This document shows positions 47,527 to 61,203 of a DNA stretch of 64,000 bases, piece by piece. The notes beneath the pieces were generated by a model. It made no database searches. It saw nothing but the letters and a program-made list of their open reading frames with translations, and was not told the origin of the DNA. The position numbers and the translations under genes are program-made. Origin of the DNA: Buxus sempervirens (lineage: Eukaryota; Streptophyta; Magnoliopsida; Buxales; Buxaceae); contig OX387184.1 of assembly GCA_947561395.2 (NCBI GenBank), positions 5,518,001-5,582,000 on the forward strand, in the 5' to 3' direction. Positions within the stretch are counted from its first letter, which is position 1. Every line of letters starts with the position of its first letter.

Positions 47527-50004
47527 ATGGAGGAAAAGATGTTTGCCATAGCCATGAGGGTGTTTCAGCATCTGGGGATGGCCAAGCTCGGAGAGAAGAG
47601 CTGGAATGAGTCCAAAACCATGTGGCATATAGCAGCACCTGCCATACTCGCAGCTGTAACACAATACTCCATTGGCTTTGTTACGATTGCCTTCGTCGGT
47701 CATCTGGGTGACGTCGAGCTTGCTGCCGTCTCTGTTGCACAGAACGTTATGGAAGGCTTTGTCTACGGAATCATGGTATATGTATCTACCATTTCCATTC
47801 ATATGATCTTCTGCATCTTTATGTTCATCCTTAATTTCCCTCTCTCTCTCTCTCTTACTTGCATGTTTCTTGCTCTATTTTAGAATTTGTCCTGCTAAAA
47901 TTAAAGGTAAAAAATTAGCATCAAAGAGCGAGAACCTTCGCTTTCCTACACCTCAAGTAACCATTAATGATGATTTACAGCTAGGAATGGGGAGTGCTCT
48001 GGAGACGCTTTGCGGTCAAGCCGTTGGCGCAGGACAATTCGAGATGCTGGGAGTTTATATGCAAAGATCATGGATCATTACTATATCGACGGCAATGATT
48101 CTGACACCCGTTTATGTCTTTGCAACCCCAATACTTCAGCTTCTTCGCCAGGACAAAAACATATCGGAGCTTGCGGGAAGGTACTGCATATGGGTGATCC
48201 CCCAAATCTTCACTTACGCCTTGAATTTCCCCATGCAGAAGTTTTTCCAATCCCAGAGCAGAGTCTGGGTCATGACCATCATTTCCATTGTTGCCTTGCC
48301 AATCCATGTTCTCTTGAATTGGATTCTGGTGACCAAGCTTCGGACTGGTCTGGGTGGTGCCGCCATTGCCGGGAATATCTCCTGGTGCTTCATTATTTTG
48401 GCTCAGATCGTTTATATTGTGTCTGGGTATTTCCCACGGGCATGGAGCGGCTTTTCTTTATCAGCATTCAAATCATTAGCCGGTTTTCTGAAACTCTCTC
48501 TTGCCTCGGCTGTCATGTTATGGTAAGTACGCAATGACCCCAGTTTGAGGCATTGTAGTGATGATTTAAGATTTTTCCTTCTGCTTACATCCAAATATTC
48601 ACTGGTGACAGCTTGGAGCTGTGGTACTACACAGCAGTGATACTCATGGTGGGTGGCTTAAAGAATCCCGAAATTGCAGTTGATTCTATTTCCATCTGGT
48701 TAGTTTATACAATTCTTCATTTTTCTACACCTCTCTTTCACTGCTGTTTGTGAGCCTTACAGTCCTGTTCTTCCCCTGAAATTGGCAGCATGATCTTGCA
48801 ACTGTGGACCTTGATGGTTGCTCTGGGTTTCAATGCGGCAGTAAGGTTTGTGCTTTGTACAAATAATACAATGGTTTCAAGGAGGTCACTGTTAATCAGG
48901 TGGAAGTCCTCTATTAACGCCTAGTACATTTCTCTGACATATCTTACAGTGTGAGGGTTTCGAACGAACTTGGTGCTGGACATGCGAAGGCTGCAAAGTT
49001 CTCAGCAGTGGTGGCTAATATGACATCGGTTATGTTTGGAATACTTTTCGCAATCGTAATTTTCCTTTCCAGGAGTCATTACCCCAAATTGTTCACAGAA
49101 AAACCCATGGTTATGAGGGAGGCGTCCAAACTATGGTATCTTCTGGTAGCGACAGTTCTCCTCAACAGCCTGCAACCTGTTCTCCATGGTACTTCCGTTT
49201 AGATCACTAGGAGGGAGTAAAGTGTGTGTCAAAACATAATAGAAATTATTAAGCATGGCAATGACTCGGCTAACAATTTTCTCTTGAATCTGCAGGAGTA
49301 GCTATAGGTGCAGGATGGCAGCTCTTAGTTGCCCTGGTTAACATAGGTTGCTACTACATTTTCGGGCTTCCCATTGGGGCTTTGCTGGGGTACAAGTTCA
49401 ATCTTGGCGTTCAGGTATTAAAACCTTCCATTCTACAATCACGACCAATAATGAAAGAGTGAGAATCAAACTGGCATTACTTATTTCTTGATCATTTACA
49501 GGGTATCTGGGCAGGAATGTTGATTGGTTCTCTGCTTCAAACAGTTATTTTGTTGTTTATAATGTTCAGAACTGACTGGAGCAAGGAGGTAAGATGCCCA
49601 ATCCATTTACAACATTACAATCTAGTATGGGGATTAGGGGAATTGTTCTGTTTAGCGGCCATGAAGTATGAATGCTCCTTTTGTAGCTTTGCTCTGACAA
49701 AAAAGGTTTCAAAAGTGCCAATTTTCAGTTCTCTATATTATACATCTGTTCCTAAAATAAAATAAAAAAAGAAAATTTTTTTACATGTTGATTTTTATAG
49801 GGGTTTTTAAAAAAAATTCATTACTTTTAGAGGGCATGTAAGCTCAATTGCTCTGTTTGTTACAAAAGAAGCAAACAGAAATAAAGGGACAAGAATTTTG
49901 GTTATTTAATCACTGTAAATTGGACACACCTGGTGCAGGCTTTGCAAGCTGAAGAGCGGGTCAGAACGTGGGGAGGTGCAACCGAGCCTCTACAGAGTAG
50001 ATGA
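47527..50004 (+). CDS. MATE efflux carrier (DTX/DETOXIFICATION family)
   Basis: Multidrug and toxic compound extrusion family transporter, an H+/Na+-coupled antiporter of metabolites or xenobiotics at the tonoplast or plasma membrane. Exons by GT-AG: 47527-47775, 47981-48522, 48612-48698, 48789-48845, 48950-49188, 49296-49414, 49502-49588, 49939-50004 (TGA). They join in frame to 481 residues, a normal size for 12-helix plant DTX proteins. Signature segments: [51 protein letters not shown] at the exon 2/3 join, [33 protein letters not shown] and [10 protein letters not shown]. The sequence is DTX27-30-like in my reading, so the subclade is tentative. ATG 47527 ([10 protein letters not shown]) is preferred to the in-frame TTG at 47518. 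Substrate is unknown. Confidence 0.95.
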
Positions 50005-50557
50005 GAATCAGTCAATGATGTTGAGGTTCAAAATAGCTTACACAGAAGCAGAGCAAGAATCCATGACCGTGGGGGAATATTAAAACGAAATAAAGGGACA
50101 AGAACCTGACTTGAAAGGCATCAAAAACCACATTTAAACAGCTTCACATGTTGGTGAAATGGATTACATAGAAATATAAGACTTCCTGCACTAACCAACA
50201 ACTCTTGTAAGGTTGGTGCAATCTTTTTAAATTTGTAAAAAACAACAGCTAGCTTCAGGGGAATCAATCATCCGGAGATGTAATCCTCTTCAACAACTAA
50301 CAAATTCTGTTGTTGCGTGAACGAGATGGAACGGTTCATCCCCATTGACATCATGAACATACTGCTCTCACATTTCCTTGACATTGCCTAATCGTGTCAA
50401 ATTCTGTTCTGTCGATGTCATAAAAAAAGAAAAAAGAAAAAAAAAAGGCTGAAAGTCCCTTCAAGGAACATTTTGTGTCACATATGCTTAGATCAACTAA
50501 TGCGGAATAAATTGATTTTGTATAAGTAGTAGGTGATCCATCCAATATTTACATTAC
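50005..50557. other. MATE 3' UTR and intergenic DNA
   Basis: A/T-rich DNA after the stop codon with an A-rich run near 50422-50447. No coding features recognised. Confidence 0.5.
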
Positions 50558-51709
50558 GGCTGTGTTTGTTTCACCGGAAAATATTTTTCGGTGGAAAATA
50601 TTTTCCGGAAGAAAATTTTCTAAGAAAATATTTTCCAGAAGAAAATTTTCCAAACGTTTGGATGTAATATCTATAAGTTTTCAGGATACTTCTCCCATTG
50701 GTGAGAATTGAGATGACAGTTAAAACATAGGGGCAAGGTGAAATTTTATGATTTTAACTTTATCCACATATTTTTTAATATATCAAAAATAGCATGTAAG
50801 TTTATCAAATTTACAAAAGTTGACCCAGGGATCTATTCGACTGAAATGAAGCATTTGGTTGATCCAAGTCGCTGTTTTCACCACCAAAGCCATCATCCCC
50901 TTTGGCTCTCTTTGCCTCTTGGCAAATACTCAAAATTCCGAGTCTCTTTTTTTTTTTTTCTGTTTCTCTAAAAAGTTCAACAATCTGTCGATCTCACCAC
51001 TGGAAGTATTCGGTAAGTTTCTTTGCTCAGATCTAAAATCAAGATTCACCAAGGCCAAACTTCATTGTAACCTCCACCAACCAAGCAATTTCTTCAGCTC
51101 TTCACTGCTTCTAGATCTTCACTTACCATTCGCAATGGATGGGGTTCACCGGCCAGCGAAAAATGGTTTCGTCCAACGGAAATCAGCTTAGTCCATTTCT
51201 CGGCTTCGGATTTTAGGTTCAGGGCTTTTGGTGCTCCCCTTGGATATTTGTGAATTTCTTCCTCAAAGACTGCCTCCAAGTTGCTCCATCGACGCTTCAG
51301 CTAACGGAAGAACTCGGCAAACCTTCCAATGGTCGGAAAAACTTTCCACTACGTGATTTTTGACGCCGTTTACATCGGAGGCTAGCTTCAAATTCCTTAT
51401 ACTTTTTTTATTTACTCTAAAATGACGTGGATCGAAGAAGTTCTCGGACACTAAGATCTTTCGATCCATGGAGTTGTCTCTTCAACGAGTACATCGAAAG
51501 AACTTTGGAAGGAACAAGAACAGGCTTGTTATCCTTCCGGAAAATAACTTCCCCCATTTTTGGGCGGAAGTTGTTTTCCTCCTATTTTCCTTTGATTTAG
51601 GAAAATATTTTCCAAAATTTAAATTTTCCTTTAAAACAAACAAAAGAAAAACTTTAAATTTCTGGAAAATATTTTCTTTTCTCTATTTTCCGGTGAAACA
51701 AACACAGCC
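50558..51709. mobile_element. Non-autonomous DNA transposon with perfect 25-bp TIRs
   Basis: 1152-bp element. The outer 25 bp (starting GGCTGTGTTTGTTTCACCGG and continuing aaaat) are perfectly inverted at the right end. Both subterminal regions are rich in 'ggaaaatattttcc' palindromic blocks. TAC flanks both sides (50555-50557, 51710-51712), a possible 3-bp duplication; an 8-bp reading matches only 5 of 8. Interior ORFs (up to 114 codons) are unrecognised. Superfamily unresolved (PIF/Harbinger-like or hAT-like). Confidence 0.82.
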
Positions 51710-52639
51710 TACAAGTCAAATGATTGGATTCTATTTTTTAAAGTTCCAGGGATTTTGCAATGAAATCATTTATCACTCACGGAAAAAGGACTCATCCAAA
51801 TCAGAAGTGTAGCTTAAGTAAAGACTAAAGAGACGGTTTCTATTAGTTTACGACTTTACGTCACTCCAAGAGCTAAAACGTGGTCCAGAGGACCAAACGT
51901 GACCGGATATTTCTTTCCTTGTAAGGCCAAAAAGTCCATGAAAAGTGGGTGGAGAAGGTGGATCGATCATTTTTTTTTTTTGGAAGTTAAACCATAATTT
52001 AAGGGTTTTTGGAGATGCGGGGGATCGATCATTTTGCTATGGACTGCATTAAGAGTTTGACCAAATCAGCAATCACGTCATGAATTATATTCCTTTCAGA
52101 GTCTCAACTGACCCCGCACGGCGAGATTGTTTATAGATCCGATAACTTCAATGCATGTCGTAAGACTCGTAACAAACAGAAAAAATTCATGGTTTTTGTA
52201 CGTCACAGTCAAACTATTTAGTTTCGGTCCTTACTTGGGAAGGAAAGAAACCCTTTTAGAGGATACTAGAGGACGGTGCACCGCGTATGTATCCAAGCAA
52301 TTTTCTTTTAAGAAATTTTTGGTTAAAAAGTCTACTACTAGCACTGCAGCTTTCTATGGAGCTAGAATCTTTAATCGCCAAATACAGCTTTCTATGTATT
52401 TCTATACGTATCCTTCCATTTCTTTTCTTTTCTTTTCCTTGTGAACAACAATCATAGGCTTGTAAGCTTGTGGAATTACGGCACTAAGGATTGAGACGTT
52501 TCTTCTAAACCTCTCTTTGAAGGTTGGAAGGTAGCAGTCGCATGACGGATTGCAAAGTTTCGCTGATTCTATGAAGCCTTCAGAATCCATAAGAGACTCA
52601 TTACTCTATTAATTTCTTAACAATAGCTAGCCTTGTTCA
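51710..52639. other. Intergenic, no gene recognised
   Basis: Short ORFs (up to 105 codons at 52127-52444) with no recognisable domains. T-rich and ttttctttt-type runs. Confidence 0.45.
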
Positions 52640-53345
52640 CCAATCTATATCCTTTTATTTTTAATATTTCAATTTATACCCTCCCATTTAACATAATAGT
52701 TACATCCATACCCTTATGTTATGTCATGGGGTTGTGGTGGGTGATAATGGTAGTGAATGATAGTGGTGGTTTGAATAGATTGTTAGTATTAAATTAGTAA
52801 CAATAAAGGAAGGAAGCAAAAAGTAAAAAACTGAGAAACAAAAAAATTTATCTTCTCAAGAAAAGCAATTAGATTGACTTTGTTTCATCATAAAAAGAAA
52901 AAGCAAGTCGTAACCAAACATGCTTATTGTTTTAAAAAGCTTGATTTTGCTTAAATAAGCAAAAGCAAAAAGCAATGTCAAACACGGCCTAAGTCTATTA
53001 AGTTTTGTTGTTTATTTTTATTAAATGATTAAAATAACCTTCTATAAAATAAAAAATATATTTTGTATCTATCCTCCTATAATATTTTATATTTATACCT
53101 ATTCTTTAAGTCATTGATATTTATTTGCTCAATTTATTATTATTCATTGAAACTCCGCCAAAGCCATATAGTCATTTAGTTGTTTAATTTATTTTTTTTT
53201 TTTTATATCTTATAGAAATTTACTTTAGTTGTTTTATAAAAATAAATAACAAAAGTTAATGAAATTTAACGTTATAAGCATAACTACAATAATTAAACTG
53301 AGGGTAAAAATACAAATATTAAAAACAAAAGGCTATTGATGCAAA
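52640..53345. mobile_element. Possible MITE with a second element nested inside
   Basis: Left text 'ccttttatttttaatatttc' with 'ataccctccc' recurs inverted at the right side ('gaaaatattaaaaacaaaaggc'-like, with 'gagggtaaaaatac'). Inside, near 52990, 'aaaagcaatgtcaaacacgg' then 'cctaag' looks like one end of a Tourist-like MITE. No convincing target duplications were found for either. Confidence 0.35.
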
Positions 53346-53573
53346 TATAACGTAACGTAGAAGCTAATGCAATGATTCAACCCACCAAAAAGGCAAAATC
53401 CTTTGGGTTGTATTCTGAATCCGAACAGCCAACTTCTATGCGTTTCATAACTAGGCCAAGCAACGTCCTTATGGAATTACAAAACTGTTCGGCAAAGAAA
53501 CTAGGCCCATTTGGCCCATCAATTTTATCTGGCTTCTTAAGGACAGGTGTAACGTTGATATAGATATAGCTAA

Positions 53574-55015
53574 GGTGGCGTTTGGCCCTGCTTGTGCTTA
53601 TGGGTGAGCACTTATGTACAAGTGGCTTGACAAAAGGTATTATCCACAGAAGTAACTAATTACTTATTTAAAAGAAGAGGCTGTTTGGTAAAACAAGTTT
53701 TCATTGTAAGAAACGGTAAATTGGTCATTCAAATTCCCTCCAACATGTTTACAGGCCTAATCTATCCTGTTATTTCGGCGTTTCTTTCACAAAAACGATA
53801 ATAACAGGGAGAGGAGAGAGTTCTTTGGATCGTCATCAATGGCGAGTGGTTGAAAGCCTTGAGGAAATTGTTTGGTAAGCACATCTATTCGAACTCAACA
53901 CACCTGAACCACTTCCAAAACCAAAGAACCTCCATATTCTTTCCCTTCAAACTCAATCTCACATAAAAAATTCCGCCATTTGCAACGATACTCAAAGAAG
54001 GATCAGAACAAGCCATAGAAATGGTAGGTCCCTCAGGTGCCGGCAAGTTCTCAGTTGTCTCAGCTTGAAAAACCACCGATCCTAGCTAAATATGAACATT
54101 GTCAACCAAAGAAGGCATTGTTTCAATTTCTTGTACAGGATTAGCAGCATGATCAAAATTGATCAGAAAACCTCTACTGGGAGATAGCATTCAGTGAGGA
54201 TCAATACGCCCAACTAACCCTAACCCACTTCTGATGCTTTGAGGAGAATTTGGGAATGAATTGAAAGACTTCAAGAACGAATCCAACTTCTAAGGCGTTT
54301 TGGGACAAAATACGGAACTAGCTTCAGGGCTTTTTGGCGCAATACCGGAAGAACAACAAAATACTAGTCGAAAACTCTTTGTTTCCATGGCGAAAACAAG
54401 TTTTCTGGTGGCTGGAATCCGCCATTGCTGGGTCGACTTGTAGGGGAAAATTAGATCACATAGCTAGGGAATGAGGGAAGTTAGGGTTTGCAGGCGCATC
54501 AAAGATACTGTTCAAGATTCTTTTGCCGATCTCTTCGACTTCGATTTTCGCGGCTTTGGATTTTTAGAGTTCTATTCGGAATGTTTGTTTGGGGAGACAA
54601 ACCTGTATTCACTTGAGGTAGGTTTTGGCAGTTGTAAATGGAGATGAACCTGTATATGGAGAAGGGAGACAAACCTATAAATGGAGAAGGGAACCTGTAA
54701 GTGGAAGCGAACCTGTAACAAGTGCACAAAGAGGGAGACGAACCTAATGGAGAAGGTGCTACAGCTGAAGAGAGAGAGAGAGAGAGGGAGAAATTTCGTA
54801 GAAGGCGAGAGAGAGCTTTCGATTGAGAGGGCTTATCGAAATAGAGGAAGGAGAAGCCACTCTCAAGTGCTTCTCCTTATGGGTCATGTTCCTCTTCTTC
54901 TTATGGGTAAGTACTTACCCATCTAAGATAACCAAACAGATTTTAAGCTTAAGTAAGTGCTTTAATAAGCCATAAGCCCTAATAAGCACTTATTTAAGCA
55001 ATCCCAAACGCAGCC
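53574..55015. mobile_element. Tourist/PIF-like non-autonomous element, TAA target duplication
   Basis: 1442-bp element with left end GGTGGCGTTTGG and right end (inverted) GGCTGCGTTTGG, both followed by gcttat/aagcac-rich text. TAA is present on both sides (53571-53573, 55016-55018), the usual TWA target of PIF/Harbinger elements. Internal ORFs are short and unrecognised; a (GA)n tract lies at about 54772-54786. Between it and HDR (55019-55502) nothing is recognised beyond HDR 3' UTR. Confidence 0.7.
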
Positions 55016-55502
55016 TAAGAGGAGGCAGTCTCCATGCTATTACTTGGGCTTCTAGCTAAACCAGGTATCCCAAAGAAAATTCACTTCAACAAGAAGCCCA
55101 GGGCAATTAAATCACACCATTCTCCACAAACAAAACAGGCAAAATCTTCCTTAATTTACTCTAAATTCGTAAACAAATAGAAGCATCTGCTGAGTCTACC
55201 AAATAGTTACAAGCATAGGGAGATCCAGCTAGAGACTACCAATATACATAAGCAGATCTTTCCAGCCGCCTTGAGTTTCTACTGCCAAAATATTCGTTCG
55301 CACACACTAGCTTCGGTTACTGGACATACAATCTTTGACGAGGCACAGAAACAGTTTAAGATAAATGGCCTTTTATGAATCCCATATCACTCTAGGTATA
55401 CAGGAGCTCTCGCGGTGACAGGGTTACATATGTTGAACTTCAACCTAACTTCAAGGCTTATTTTCACGTCTTGACATTAAAAACCCCAGGGGAAGTCAGA
55501 CC

Positions 55503-58500
55503 TCATGCAAACTGCAAAGCTTCTTCGCGCTTGATGTCAAAGACCTTGACTAGGGCATCCTCAACAACCTGGCAAAATATTCAATTGGAGGAGGATACTG
55601 AATGACATTTTACAATATGAATGTGCATGTTGGATATAAAACCGTGTGATGACAAGAACAAAAGATCAGAAAACTGTGCAATTACTAATATCCCCAACCC
55701 CTCTATTCGTACCATCACAAAAGAAATAAACCATTGTAGAGAAGAACCTCTCCTCCATGCGGTCTCTAAGGTTCCTCCCCCTTGAAAGTCATATAAAATA
55801 TAAGCCACATTCCAACAGCACAAATAAAGTTTACAAACTATCTATTTTTTATCTCCATATGCATGCATAAACACATGACATGATGTTTTCAGAAAATATT
55901 TTGTGACACAATAAAACCTACACAAAACATTTCATAAACTCAAGAAGAAGGGAGAATTCTTTGGATATGGATGATGGAAAAACTATAGAAATGTAAACAA
56001 TCAGAAAGGCTATACCGGATAGACTTCAAAACTGGAGAATAATCCTTTAAAGACACGAGCAAGGTATGTCATCCAAGATTGATATGCTAAGCAAGAAAAT
56101 TAGTTGATATTAACAACTAATTAGGTTAAGGCATTTTAATCTACATGTACACATGCATATGTAGTTGTGTGTTTGTGCATGTATGTCCATGTGTGTATAC
56201 ATGGAATGGGAAATCCAGGACCTTTTAGAAATGGTAGTGTGTGACCACCTGTGAAGAATTACACAAGCTGAATTTTTGGCTCTTCTTACAATTTACACAT
56301 AGCAAGGAGAGAGGTTAAGGGACAAATTGATTGAAGGGTATGTACATAAGTAGACGATGGGGGAGGAGCTGGATTCATGGAAATTTTGACACTGATCTGG
56401 CAAGCCAGATTCCTTGGACATGTTTTGAATACTTCATTCAATCGTGTCAAGAATGGCCAATGAAAACTTAGCAAAAAGGCGCTATGGCGTAGAACTTGAT
56501 CATTGATAATGTCAAGTAGTGCCTGAAGGAATCATAGAGATTTGTTAGGGAATGGGTTATCATGTATGAATATATAGCATCATGCAGAAAATACCCCTTG
56601 ATCATGATCTTGTGGCCAAGGTCCTATGGCATGAGGCCCTTTTTTGCATTCTGTTTTACTTCTTTCCTAATAATCTTGATTAATTATCCCATCATTTTCT
56701 GCATTCAATATAGTTACCTTATCTGGGGTAGAAGCACCAGATGTCACGCCAATGGTGATCGGACCCTCAGGTAGCCAGTTTTCTTTCTCAACCAGCTCAC
56801 CATGCTGTTAAAAATTAAATAATTTGTTTAAGACGATTGAGAAACAATAATTTTAAGAGTAATCATGAATCGGTCAAAATAAAGTATGATTAAAAACTTA
56901 CATTCAACTTGTAAGCTATTCTGTTTCCTGGTCCTATTCTCTGCTCACTGTCAATCCAATATGAGGGAATTCCTCGGGCCTCCGCGATTTCTTGAAGGTG
57001 TGAAGTGTTACTTGAGTTCCACCCACCAACTACTAACATAAGATCCAACTTGTCTTCCACTAACTTATACATCGCATCTTGTCTTTCCTGGAAAATAAAT
57101 AACAGAAACCCAATATTTTAAAAATATAAATATATATAAACAAAGCATGTTCAGATTTATCCCACAGAAAAATGAAGCTGAAAACAGAAAACTGAAAACT
57201 ACAGGTCTATTGGATATATTAATCATTTAGTTTTTCCCTCTTATCTTTATTTGATCAAAAAGTGCTATAGTACTTCGAATATCTGTATTTCATATTCATT
57301 ATTAGGTGTAAATGCTACTATATTTTTCAATCAAATTCACAAATTTGATTTTAAATTTCCAAATGCTGATTTTCAACATACAAAAAATTATATTTAGCAG
57401 ACTGTCATAAACCGTTGAGGATAGCATATGCCTCCAATGTGCATGCATATAGGATCCCATGTTAGATACTAGATAGATATTTACGACAGCATACTATAAT
57501 AAAAAGAAAAACCATTGACAGAAAAACAGTAAAGTACTTGCAACAGAACAATTGTGCAGCCCATTAGTTTTATTTTGACCATAATCATAGTAAACAAATA
57601 CAAGAATGGCAACAGTTCGCTTAAAACCGATAAACCAAACTGAACCAAACCTATTAGAGTTGGTTTCAGGTAGATATTAATGGGGTTCGGTTCGGTCTCA
57701 AGGTTAAACTGAACCGAACAGATTATATCTATAAACAAATGTTTAAGTCAGATAAGTAATTAAAGATGATTCAGTTTATCAGTTAAAATTGAGCTCAACC
57801 AAACCAATTGGGCTTGTATTAATTGGTTACGGTTCGGTTTTATACTATGTAAAATCAATTTGCTTTTGCTTTGTAGTATACATATGTTGGTTTGGTTTCA
57901 ATTTTTCTCAAAACCAAACCGTTGCCATCCCTAACTAAATATTCAAATCCAAAAGAGATTTGAACACAAGTAACTGCAATGAATAATAGATGACCTCAAC
58001 AACCGAGCTAGCTAGGAACTTCAACTGAATAGCCTATAATAATCTACAAAGCATGTTAAAGTGACCTCAAAAAGAAAATGGAGAATAATCACATCCAGAA
58101 ATTGATAGAAGAGACACACCTGGGTAGCATCACAAATTGTATTAAAGCTCATGAAGTGTTCATTGACATTTTCTACTCCATACTTTTGCATCATGGTCCT
58201 CTCTAATAGTTTACCTGTACAATTGAAAATAATAAAGATAATGTGCAATAAACAATTTGCAATTAGTAAAACAAAACAATGTAACTGCTACGAACCAATG
58301 TCTTCAGTTTCTCCCTTAAGCATTGTAGTTTGATTAGCAATTCCCACTTTTGATAGATCAGAATCGGGATCAAATCCCTTTGAAACCGCATATTTAAACT
58401 TCTGCAGATAAACAAATAAAATGTTTTAATTTGTAGCAAAACTTCTGCAAGAAAACCAAATATTATCTTCTAAATCATAGCATAACACCTAAAGCACTGT

Positions 58501-58977
58501 TATACAATCTTTTGGAAAAAAAAAAAAGAAGCTAACAGGGAGTACCTCTAGAAATTCTTCTTTGGTTGAGCTAGATCCATCAAGTTCACCACCAAGAATG
58601 TAATCACATACATATGTTGCCTGGAGTCAGTTAAATACTTCAGAAAATCTATATTTTAATATGACTTCTCCAAGGAACATTTGATTCAATAAATTAAAAA
58701 TACCAATAGCAATAGTAAAAATAAAAATAATAGTGAGTGTTTGGGAAAAAACAAGAAAAAAAAAACGAATCGTAAACCAAAATATAAGGATGCACCTCTG
58801 CCATGTTCTTCACAATGATATATTTCCCTGCAAAAGATGCTGTTGCAACAGTTTCCTCGTGAGAATATTTTCCATGAATGACTGAAGTATGCTCTTTCTG
58901 CTTGTGCTTCTCAACCGTATTCCAAACCTGTGGAATGTTTGCAAGAACATACATGAGTAAGAAATAAGTGATATATA

Positions 58978-59011
<34 letters not shown>

Positions 59012-61203
59012 TACATACATACATACACAAACGTGCATACACATACACATATGTATGCATGAAATGTGTGTGTACATATGACTTTGTGCATACCTATATG
59101 CATGTATATATGGGTTTATATGTAAGCCATTATATATGTATTTATCAAGTCAAATTATGGAAATCATACCTTAGAGACCCATGGGCAAGTTGTGTCCACT
59201 ATCTGAACATTTTTCTCACTCAAAACCAGCATTTCATCCACTGCAGCTCCAAAAGCAGGCAAAATCACAACATCACCCTTATCCACAACATCAAATTGTT
59301 TTTTTCCATCTTCAACGGGAAGATTCTGGACCTTCATCTCCTCTAATCTCTGTAATAAGAACGAAAAACACTTCAACATTGAGTCTTACTGGCAACAAAA
59401 TGATATTAGGGAAGCAACAAAAACCATATATCAGAGAAAAGATATGATATCAGCAAATAAAAAGGTCACTGATGTGGACGGCCACCACCATTTCCATAGG
59501 CTTATAATTAGCAACTCTCCTCGTCTCAATCGAACTAAAGGTTGTTCTCAAATTTTACATTATACGACGTAATTTCAAGAAAGCAAACCTGTCAACAATG
59601 AGTCTGCATGCATGGGAAATCATTCCTAAAAACTCTACAAGGGAAATTATAAGACTTCAGCTTTATGATGGCTTTGGCAAGACATTTCCTGGCAGGATTA
59701 TTAAATCTGCACCCACCACAAGAAAAAGGAAACCAAAAAGATGAAAAAGAAAAAAAAATCAAACAAACAAACAAAACAAAAAAAAGGTTTCCTCGGCAAA
59801 TTCAGTAGGAATGGCTCATTTTACAGTAAAGATACCTCTCTGCCTTATGATGGTGGAAGACTAAACAAAGAAACTTGGGATAAGAACTAATATAATGGAA
59901 AAGCCCTTTGATTAATATTCCAGAAAATTCAAAAGCATAGCACAAAGATATACTTTAAGAACTATGCTTTTGGACCTGCTGCAGATCACTAAAACGCAAA
60001 AGTTCATACAAGCAAAGAACAGTTTGGAACAAAAGTAGTCAACTCCAGAGTTACCAAGCTGATACGCCACAAAACTTCTTCAAAGAAACACTTGAGTTCC
60101 ATGGTCGGCGAAGCACACAAGATAATTACATCATTTTCCAAAATACGTCAGAAAAATAAACAAAATCAACAAAGTACATACAGTAGTTTATAGTTACATC
60201 ATTTTCCCAAACATGTGGAACAACAATTGAAACCGGAAACACAATAAAATCTACCTTCAATCAGATCGCATCGCAAAAATACTGAAAATGGGGGCTATGA
60301 AATACCTTATTGACGGTTGGATTATGGATAATTTCGTTTGTCAACCAGATCCTTTCCTCCGGGAATTGTTTCCTTGCTTCGTAAGCTATCTGTACGGCAC
60401 GCTCGACACCCCAGCAAAATCCATAAGACTCGGCTAGTTTCACCGTGACATTTCCCCATGTATACTCGTTCCCGTTTTCCCTCAACTTCTTTATCACATC
60501 ACCTAAAATTTTCCAATGAATACTGTTACATAAGCTATGTTTTCCACGAAGAAGGACGACATAAAAACTAAGAAAGTAAAAAAAAAAAAACCTATATACC
60601 AACGAATTAAAGCATGCACAAATTTTATATAAATCCAATTTCGCAGAAGCTCCGAACGTGCTTCATGCGAAAAAAAAAATTTTTTGTTTTCCACATTCTT
60701 ACACTGATCAAGCAGTAAAAAGAAACAAAATCCATAGTCTCAACGTCAAAATTCAGTTTCAACCGTCAAGGCCCTGATTTCATTTTAAACAGCCAACGGA
60801 ATAAGGAAATACATACATGAACTTCCGAGAGGGAGGGAGAGCGAGAGAAATTGCTGGATGATCAGAAAATCAAACTATGGACACCAAACAGGGTTTTCAC
60901 ACACCAGTAAAAGCGACAAGGGAGTGAAGAACTTTTTCACCACTTACTGGTATACTCGCGATTCATGAGTTCAAGGGTTTCGGCCTTGTGTCCGAAGCCC
61001 TTGCGATTGTAGTTCTCGCCTCTTGTCAAGTTCTTACGGAACACCTTTGCGTCGAAATTAGCATCCACGGCGGCGGCAGATGATTCACCGCTGCAGCGGA
61101 CAAAGAACGGCTTCCGGCATCTGACAGCGCCGATCCCGGCACGCTCCTGGACGGAAAGATCAGTACGGCAAGAGAAAGGGCAGAACCGCAGAGACATCGC
61201 CAT
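55503..61203 (-). CDS. HDR: HDR/IspH, 4-hydroxy-3-methylbut-2-enyl diphosphate reductase, plastid
   Basis: Last enzyme of the plastid MEP pathway: reduces HMBPP to IPP and DMAPP using a [4Fe-4S] cluster. Minus-strand exons: 61203-60948, 60502-60306, 59349-59170, 58927-58796, 58620-58546, 58401-58296, 58214-58120, 57087-56902, 56804-56718, 55568-55503 (TGA). They join in frame to 459 residues, the normal plant length. Residues 1 to about 40 form a Ser/Arg-rich transit peptide. Cluster cysteines: Cys115 ([12 protein letters not shown]), Cys206 ([10 protein letters not shown]) and Cys343 ([12 protein letters not shown]). Other landmarks are [67 protein letters not shown], and [10 protein letters not shown]. 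Start codon MAMSLRF at 61203. Intron 7 contains a hAT-type MITE and intron 3 an AT microsatellite. High confidence. Confidence 0.97.
57601..57933. mobile_element. hAT-type MITE in an HDR intron
   Basis: 333-bp element in HDR intron 7. Left end CAAGAATGGCAAC, right end (inverted) TAGGGATGGCAAC, with subterminal gaaccaaac/ggtttggttt repeats. The flanking 8-mers AACAAATA (57593-57600) and ACTAAATA (57934-57941) match at 6 of 8, consistent with an aged hAT target duplication. Confidence 0.7.
58974..59008. repeat. AT dinucleotide microsatellite in HDR intron 3
   Basis: A run of TA/AT repeats interrupted once by 'ct', followed by (ATAC)n-like text near 59010-59050. Intronic, between the exons ending at 59170 and starting at 58927 on the minus strand. 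Confidence 0.85.

Noticed and set aside
47218-47802. 194-codon minus-strand ORF
   Set aside because: Antisense of MATE exon 1 and its 5' region.
47870-47980. Upstream extension of MATE exon 2
   Set aside because: The acceptor tgatttacag ends at 47980; the preceding codons do not fit the family and would interrupt the membrane helix.
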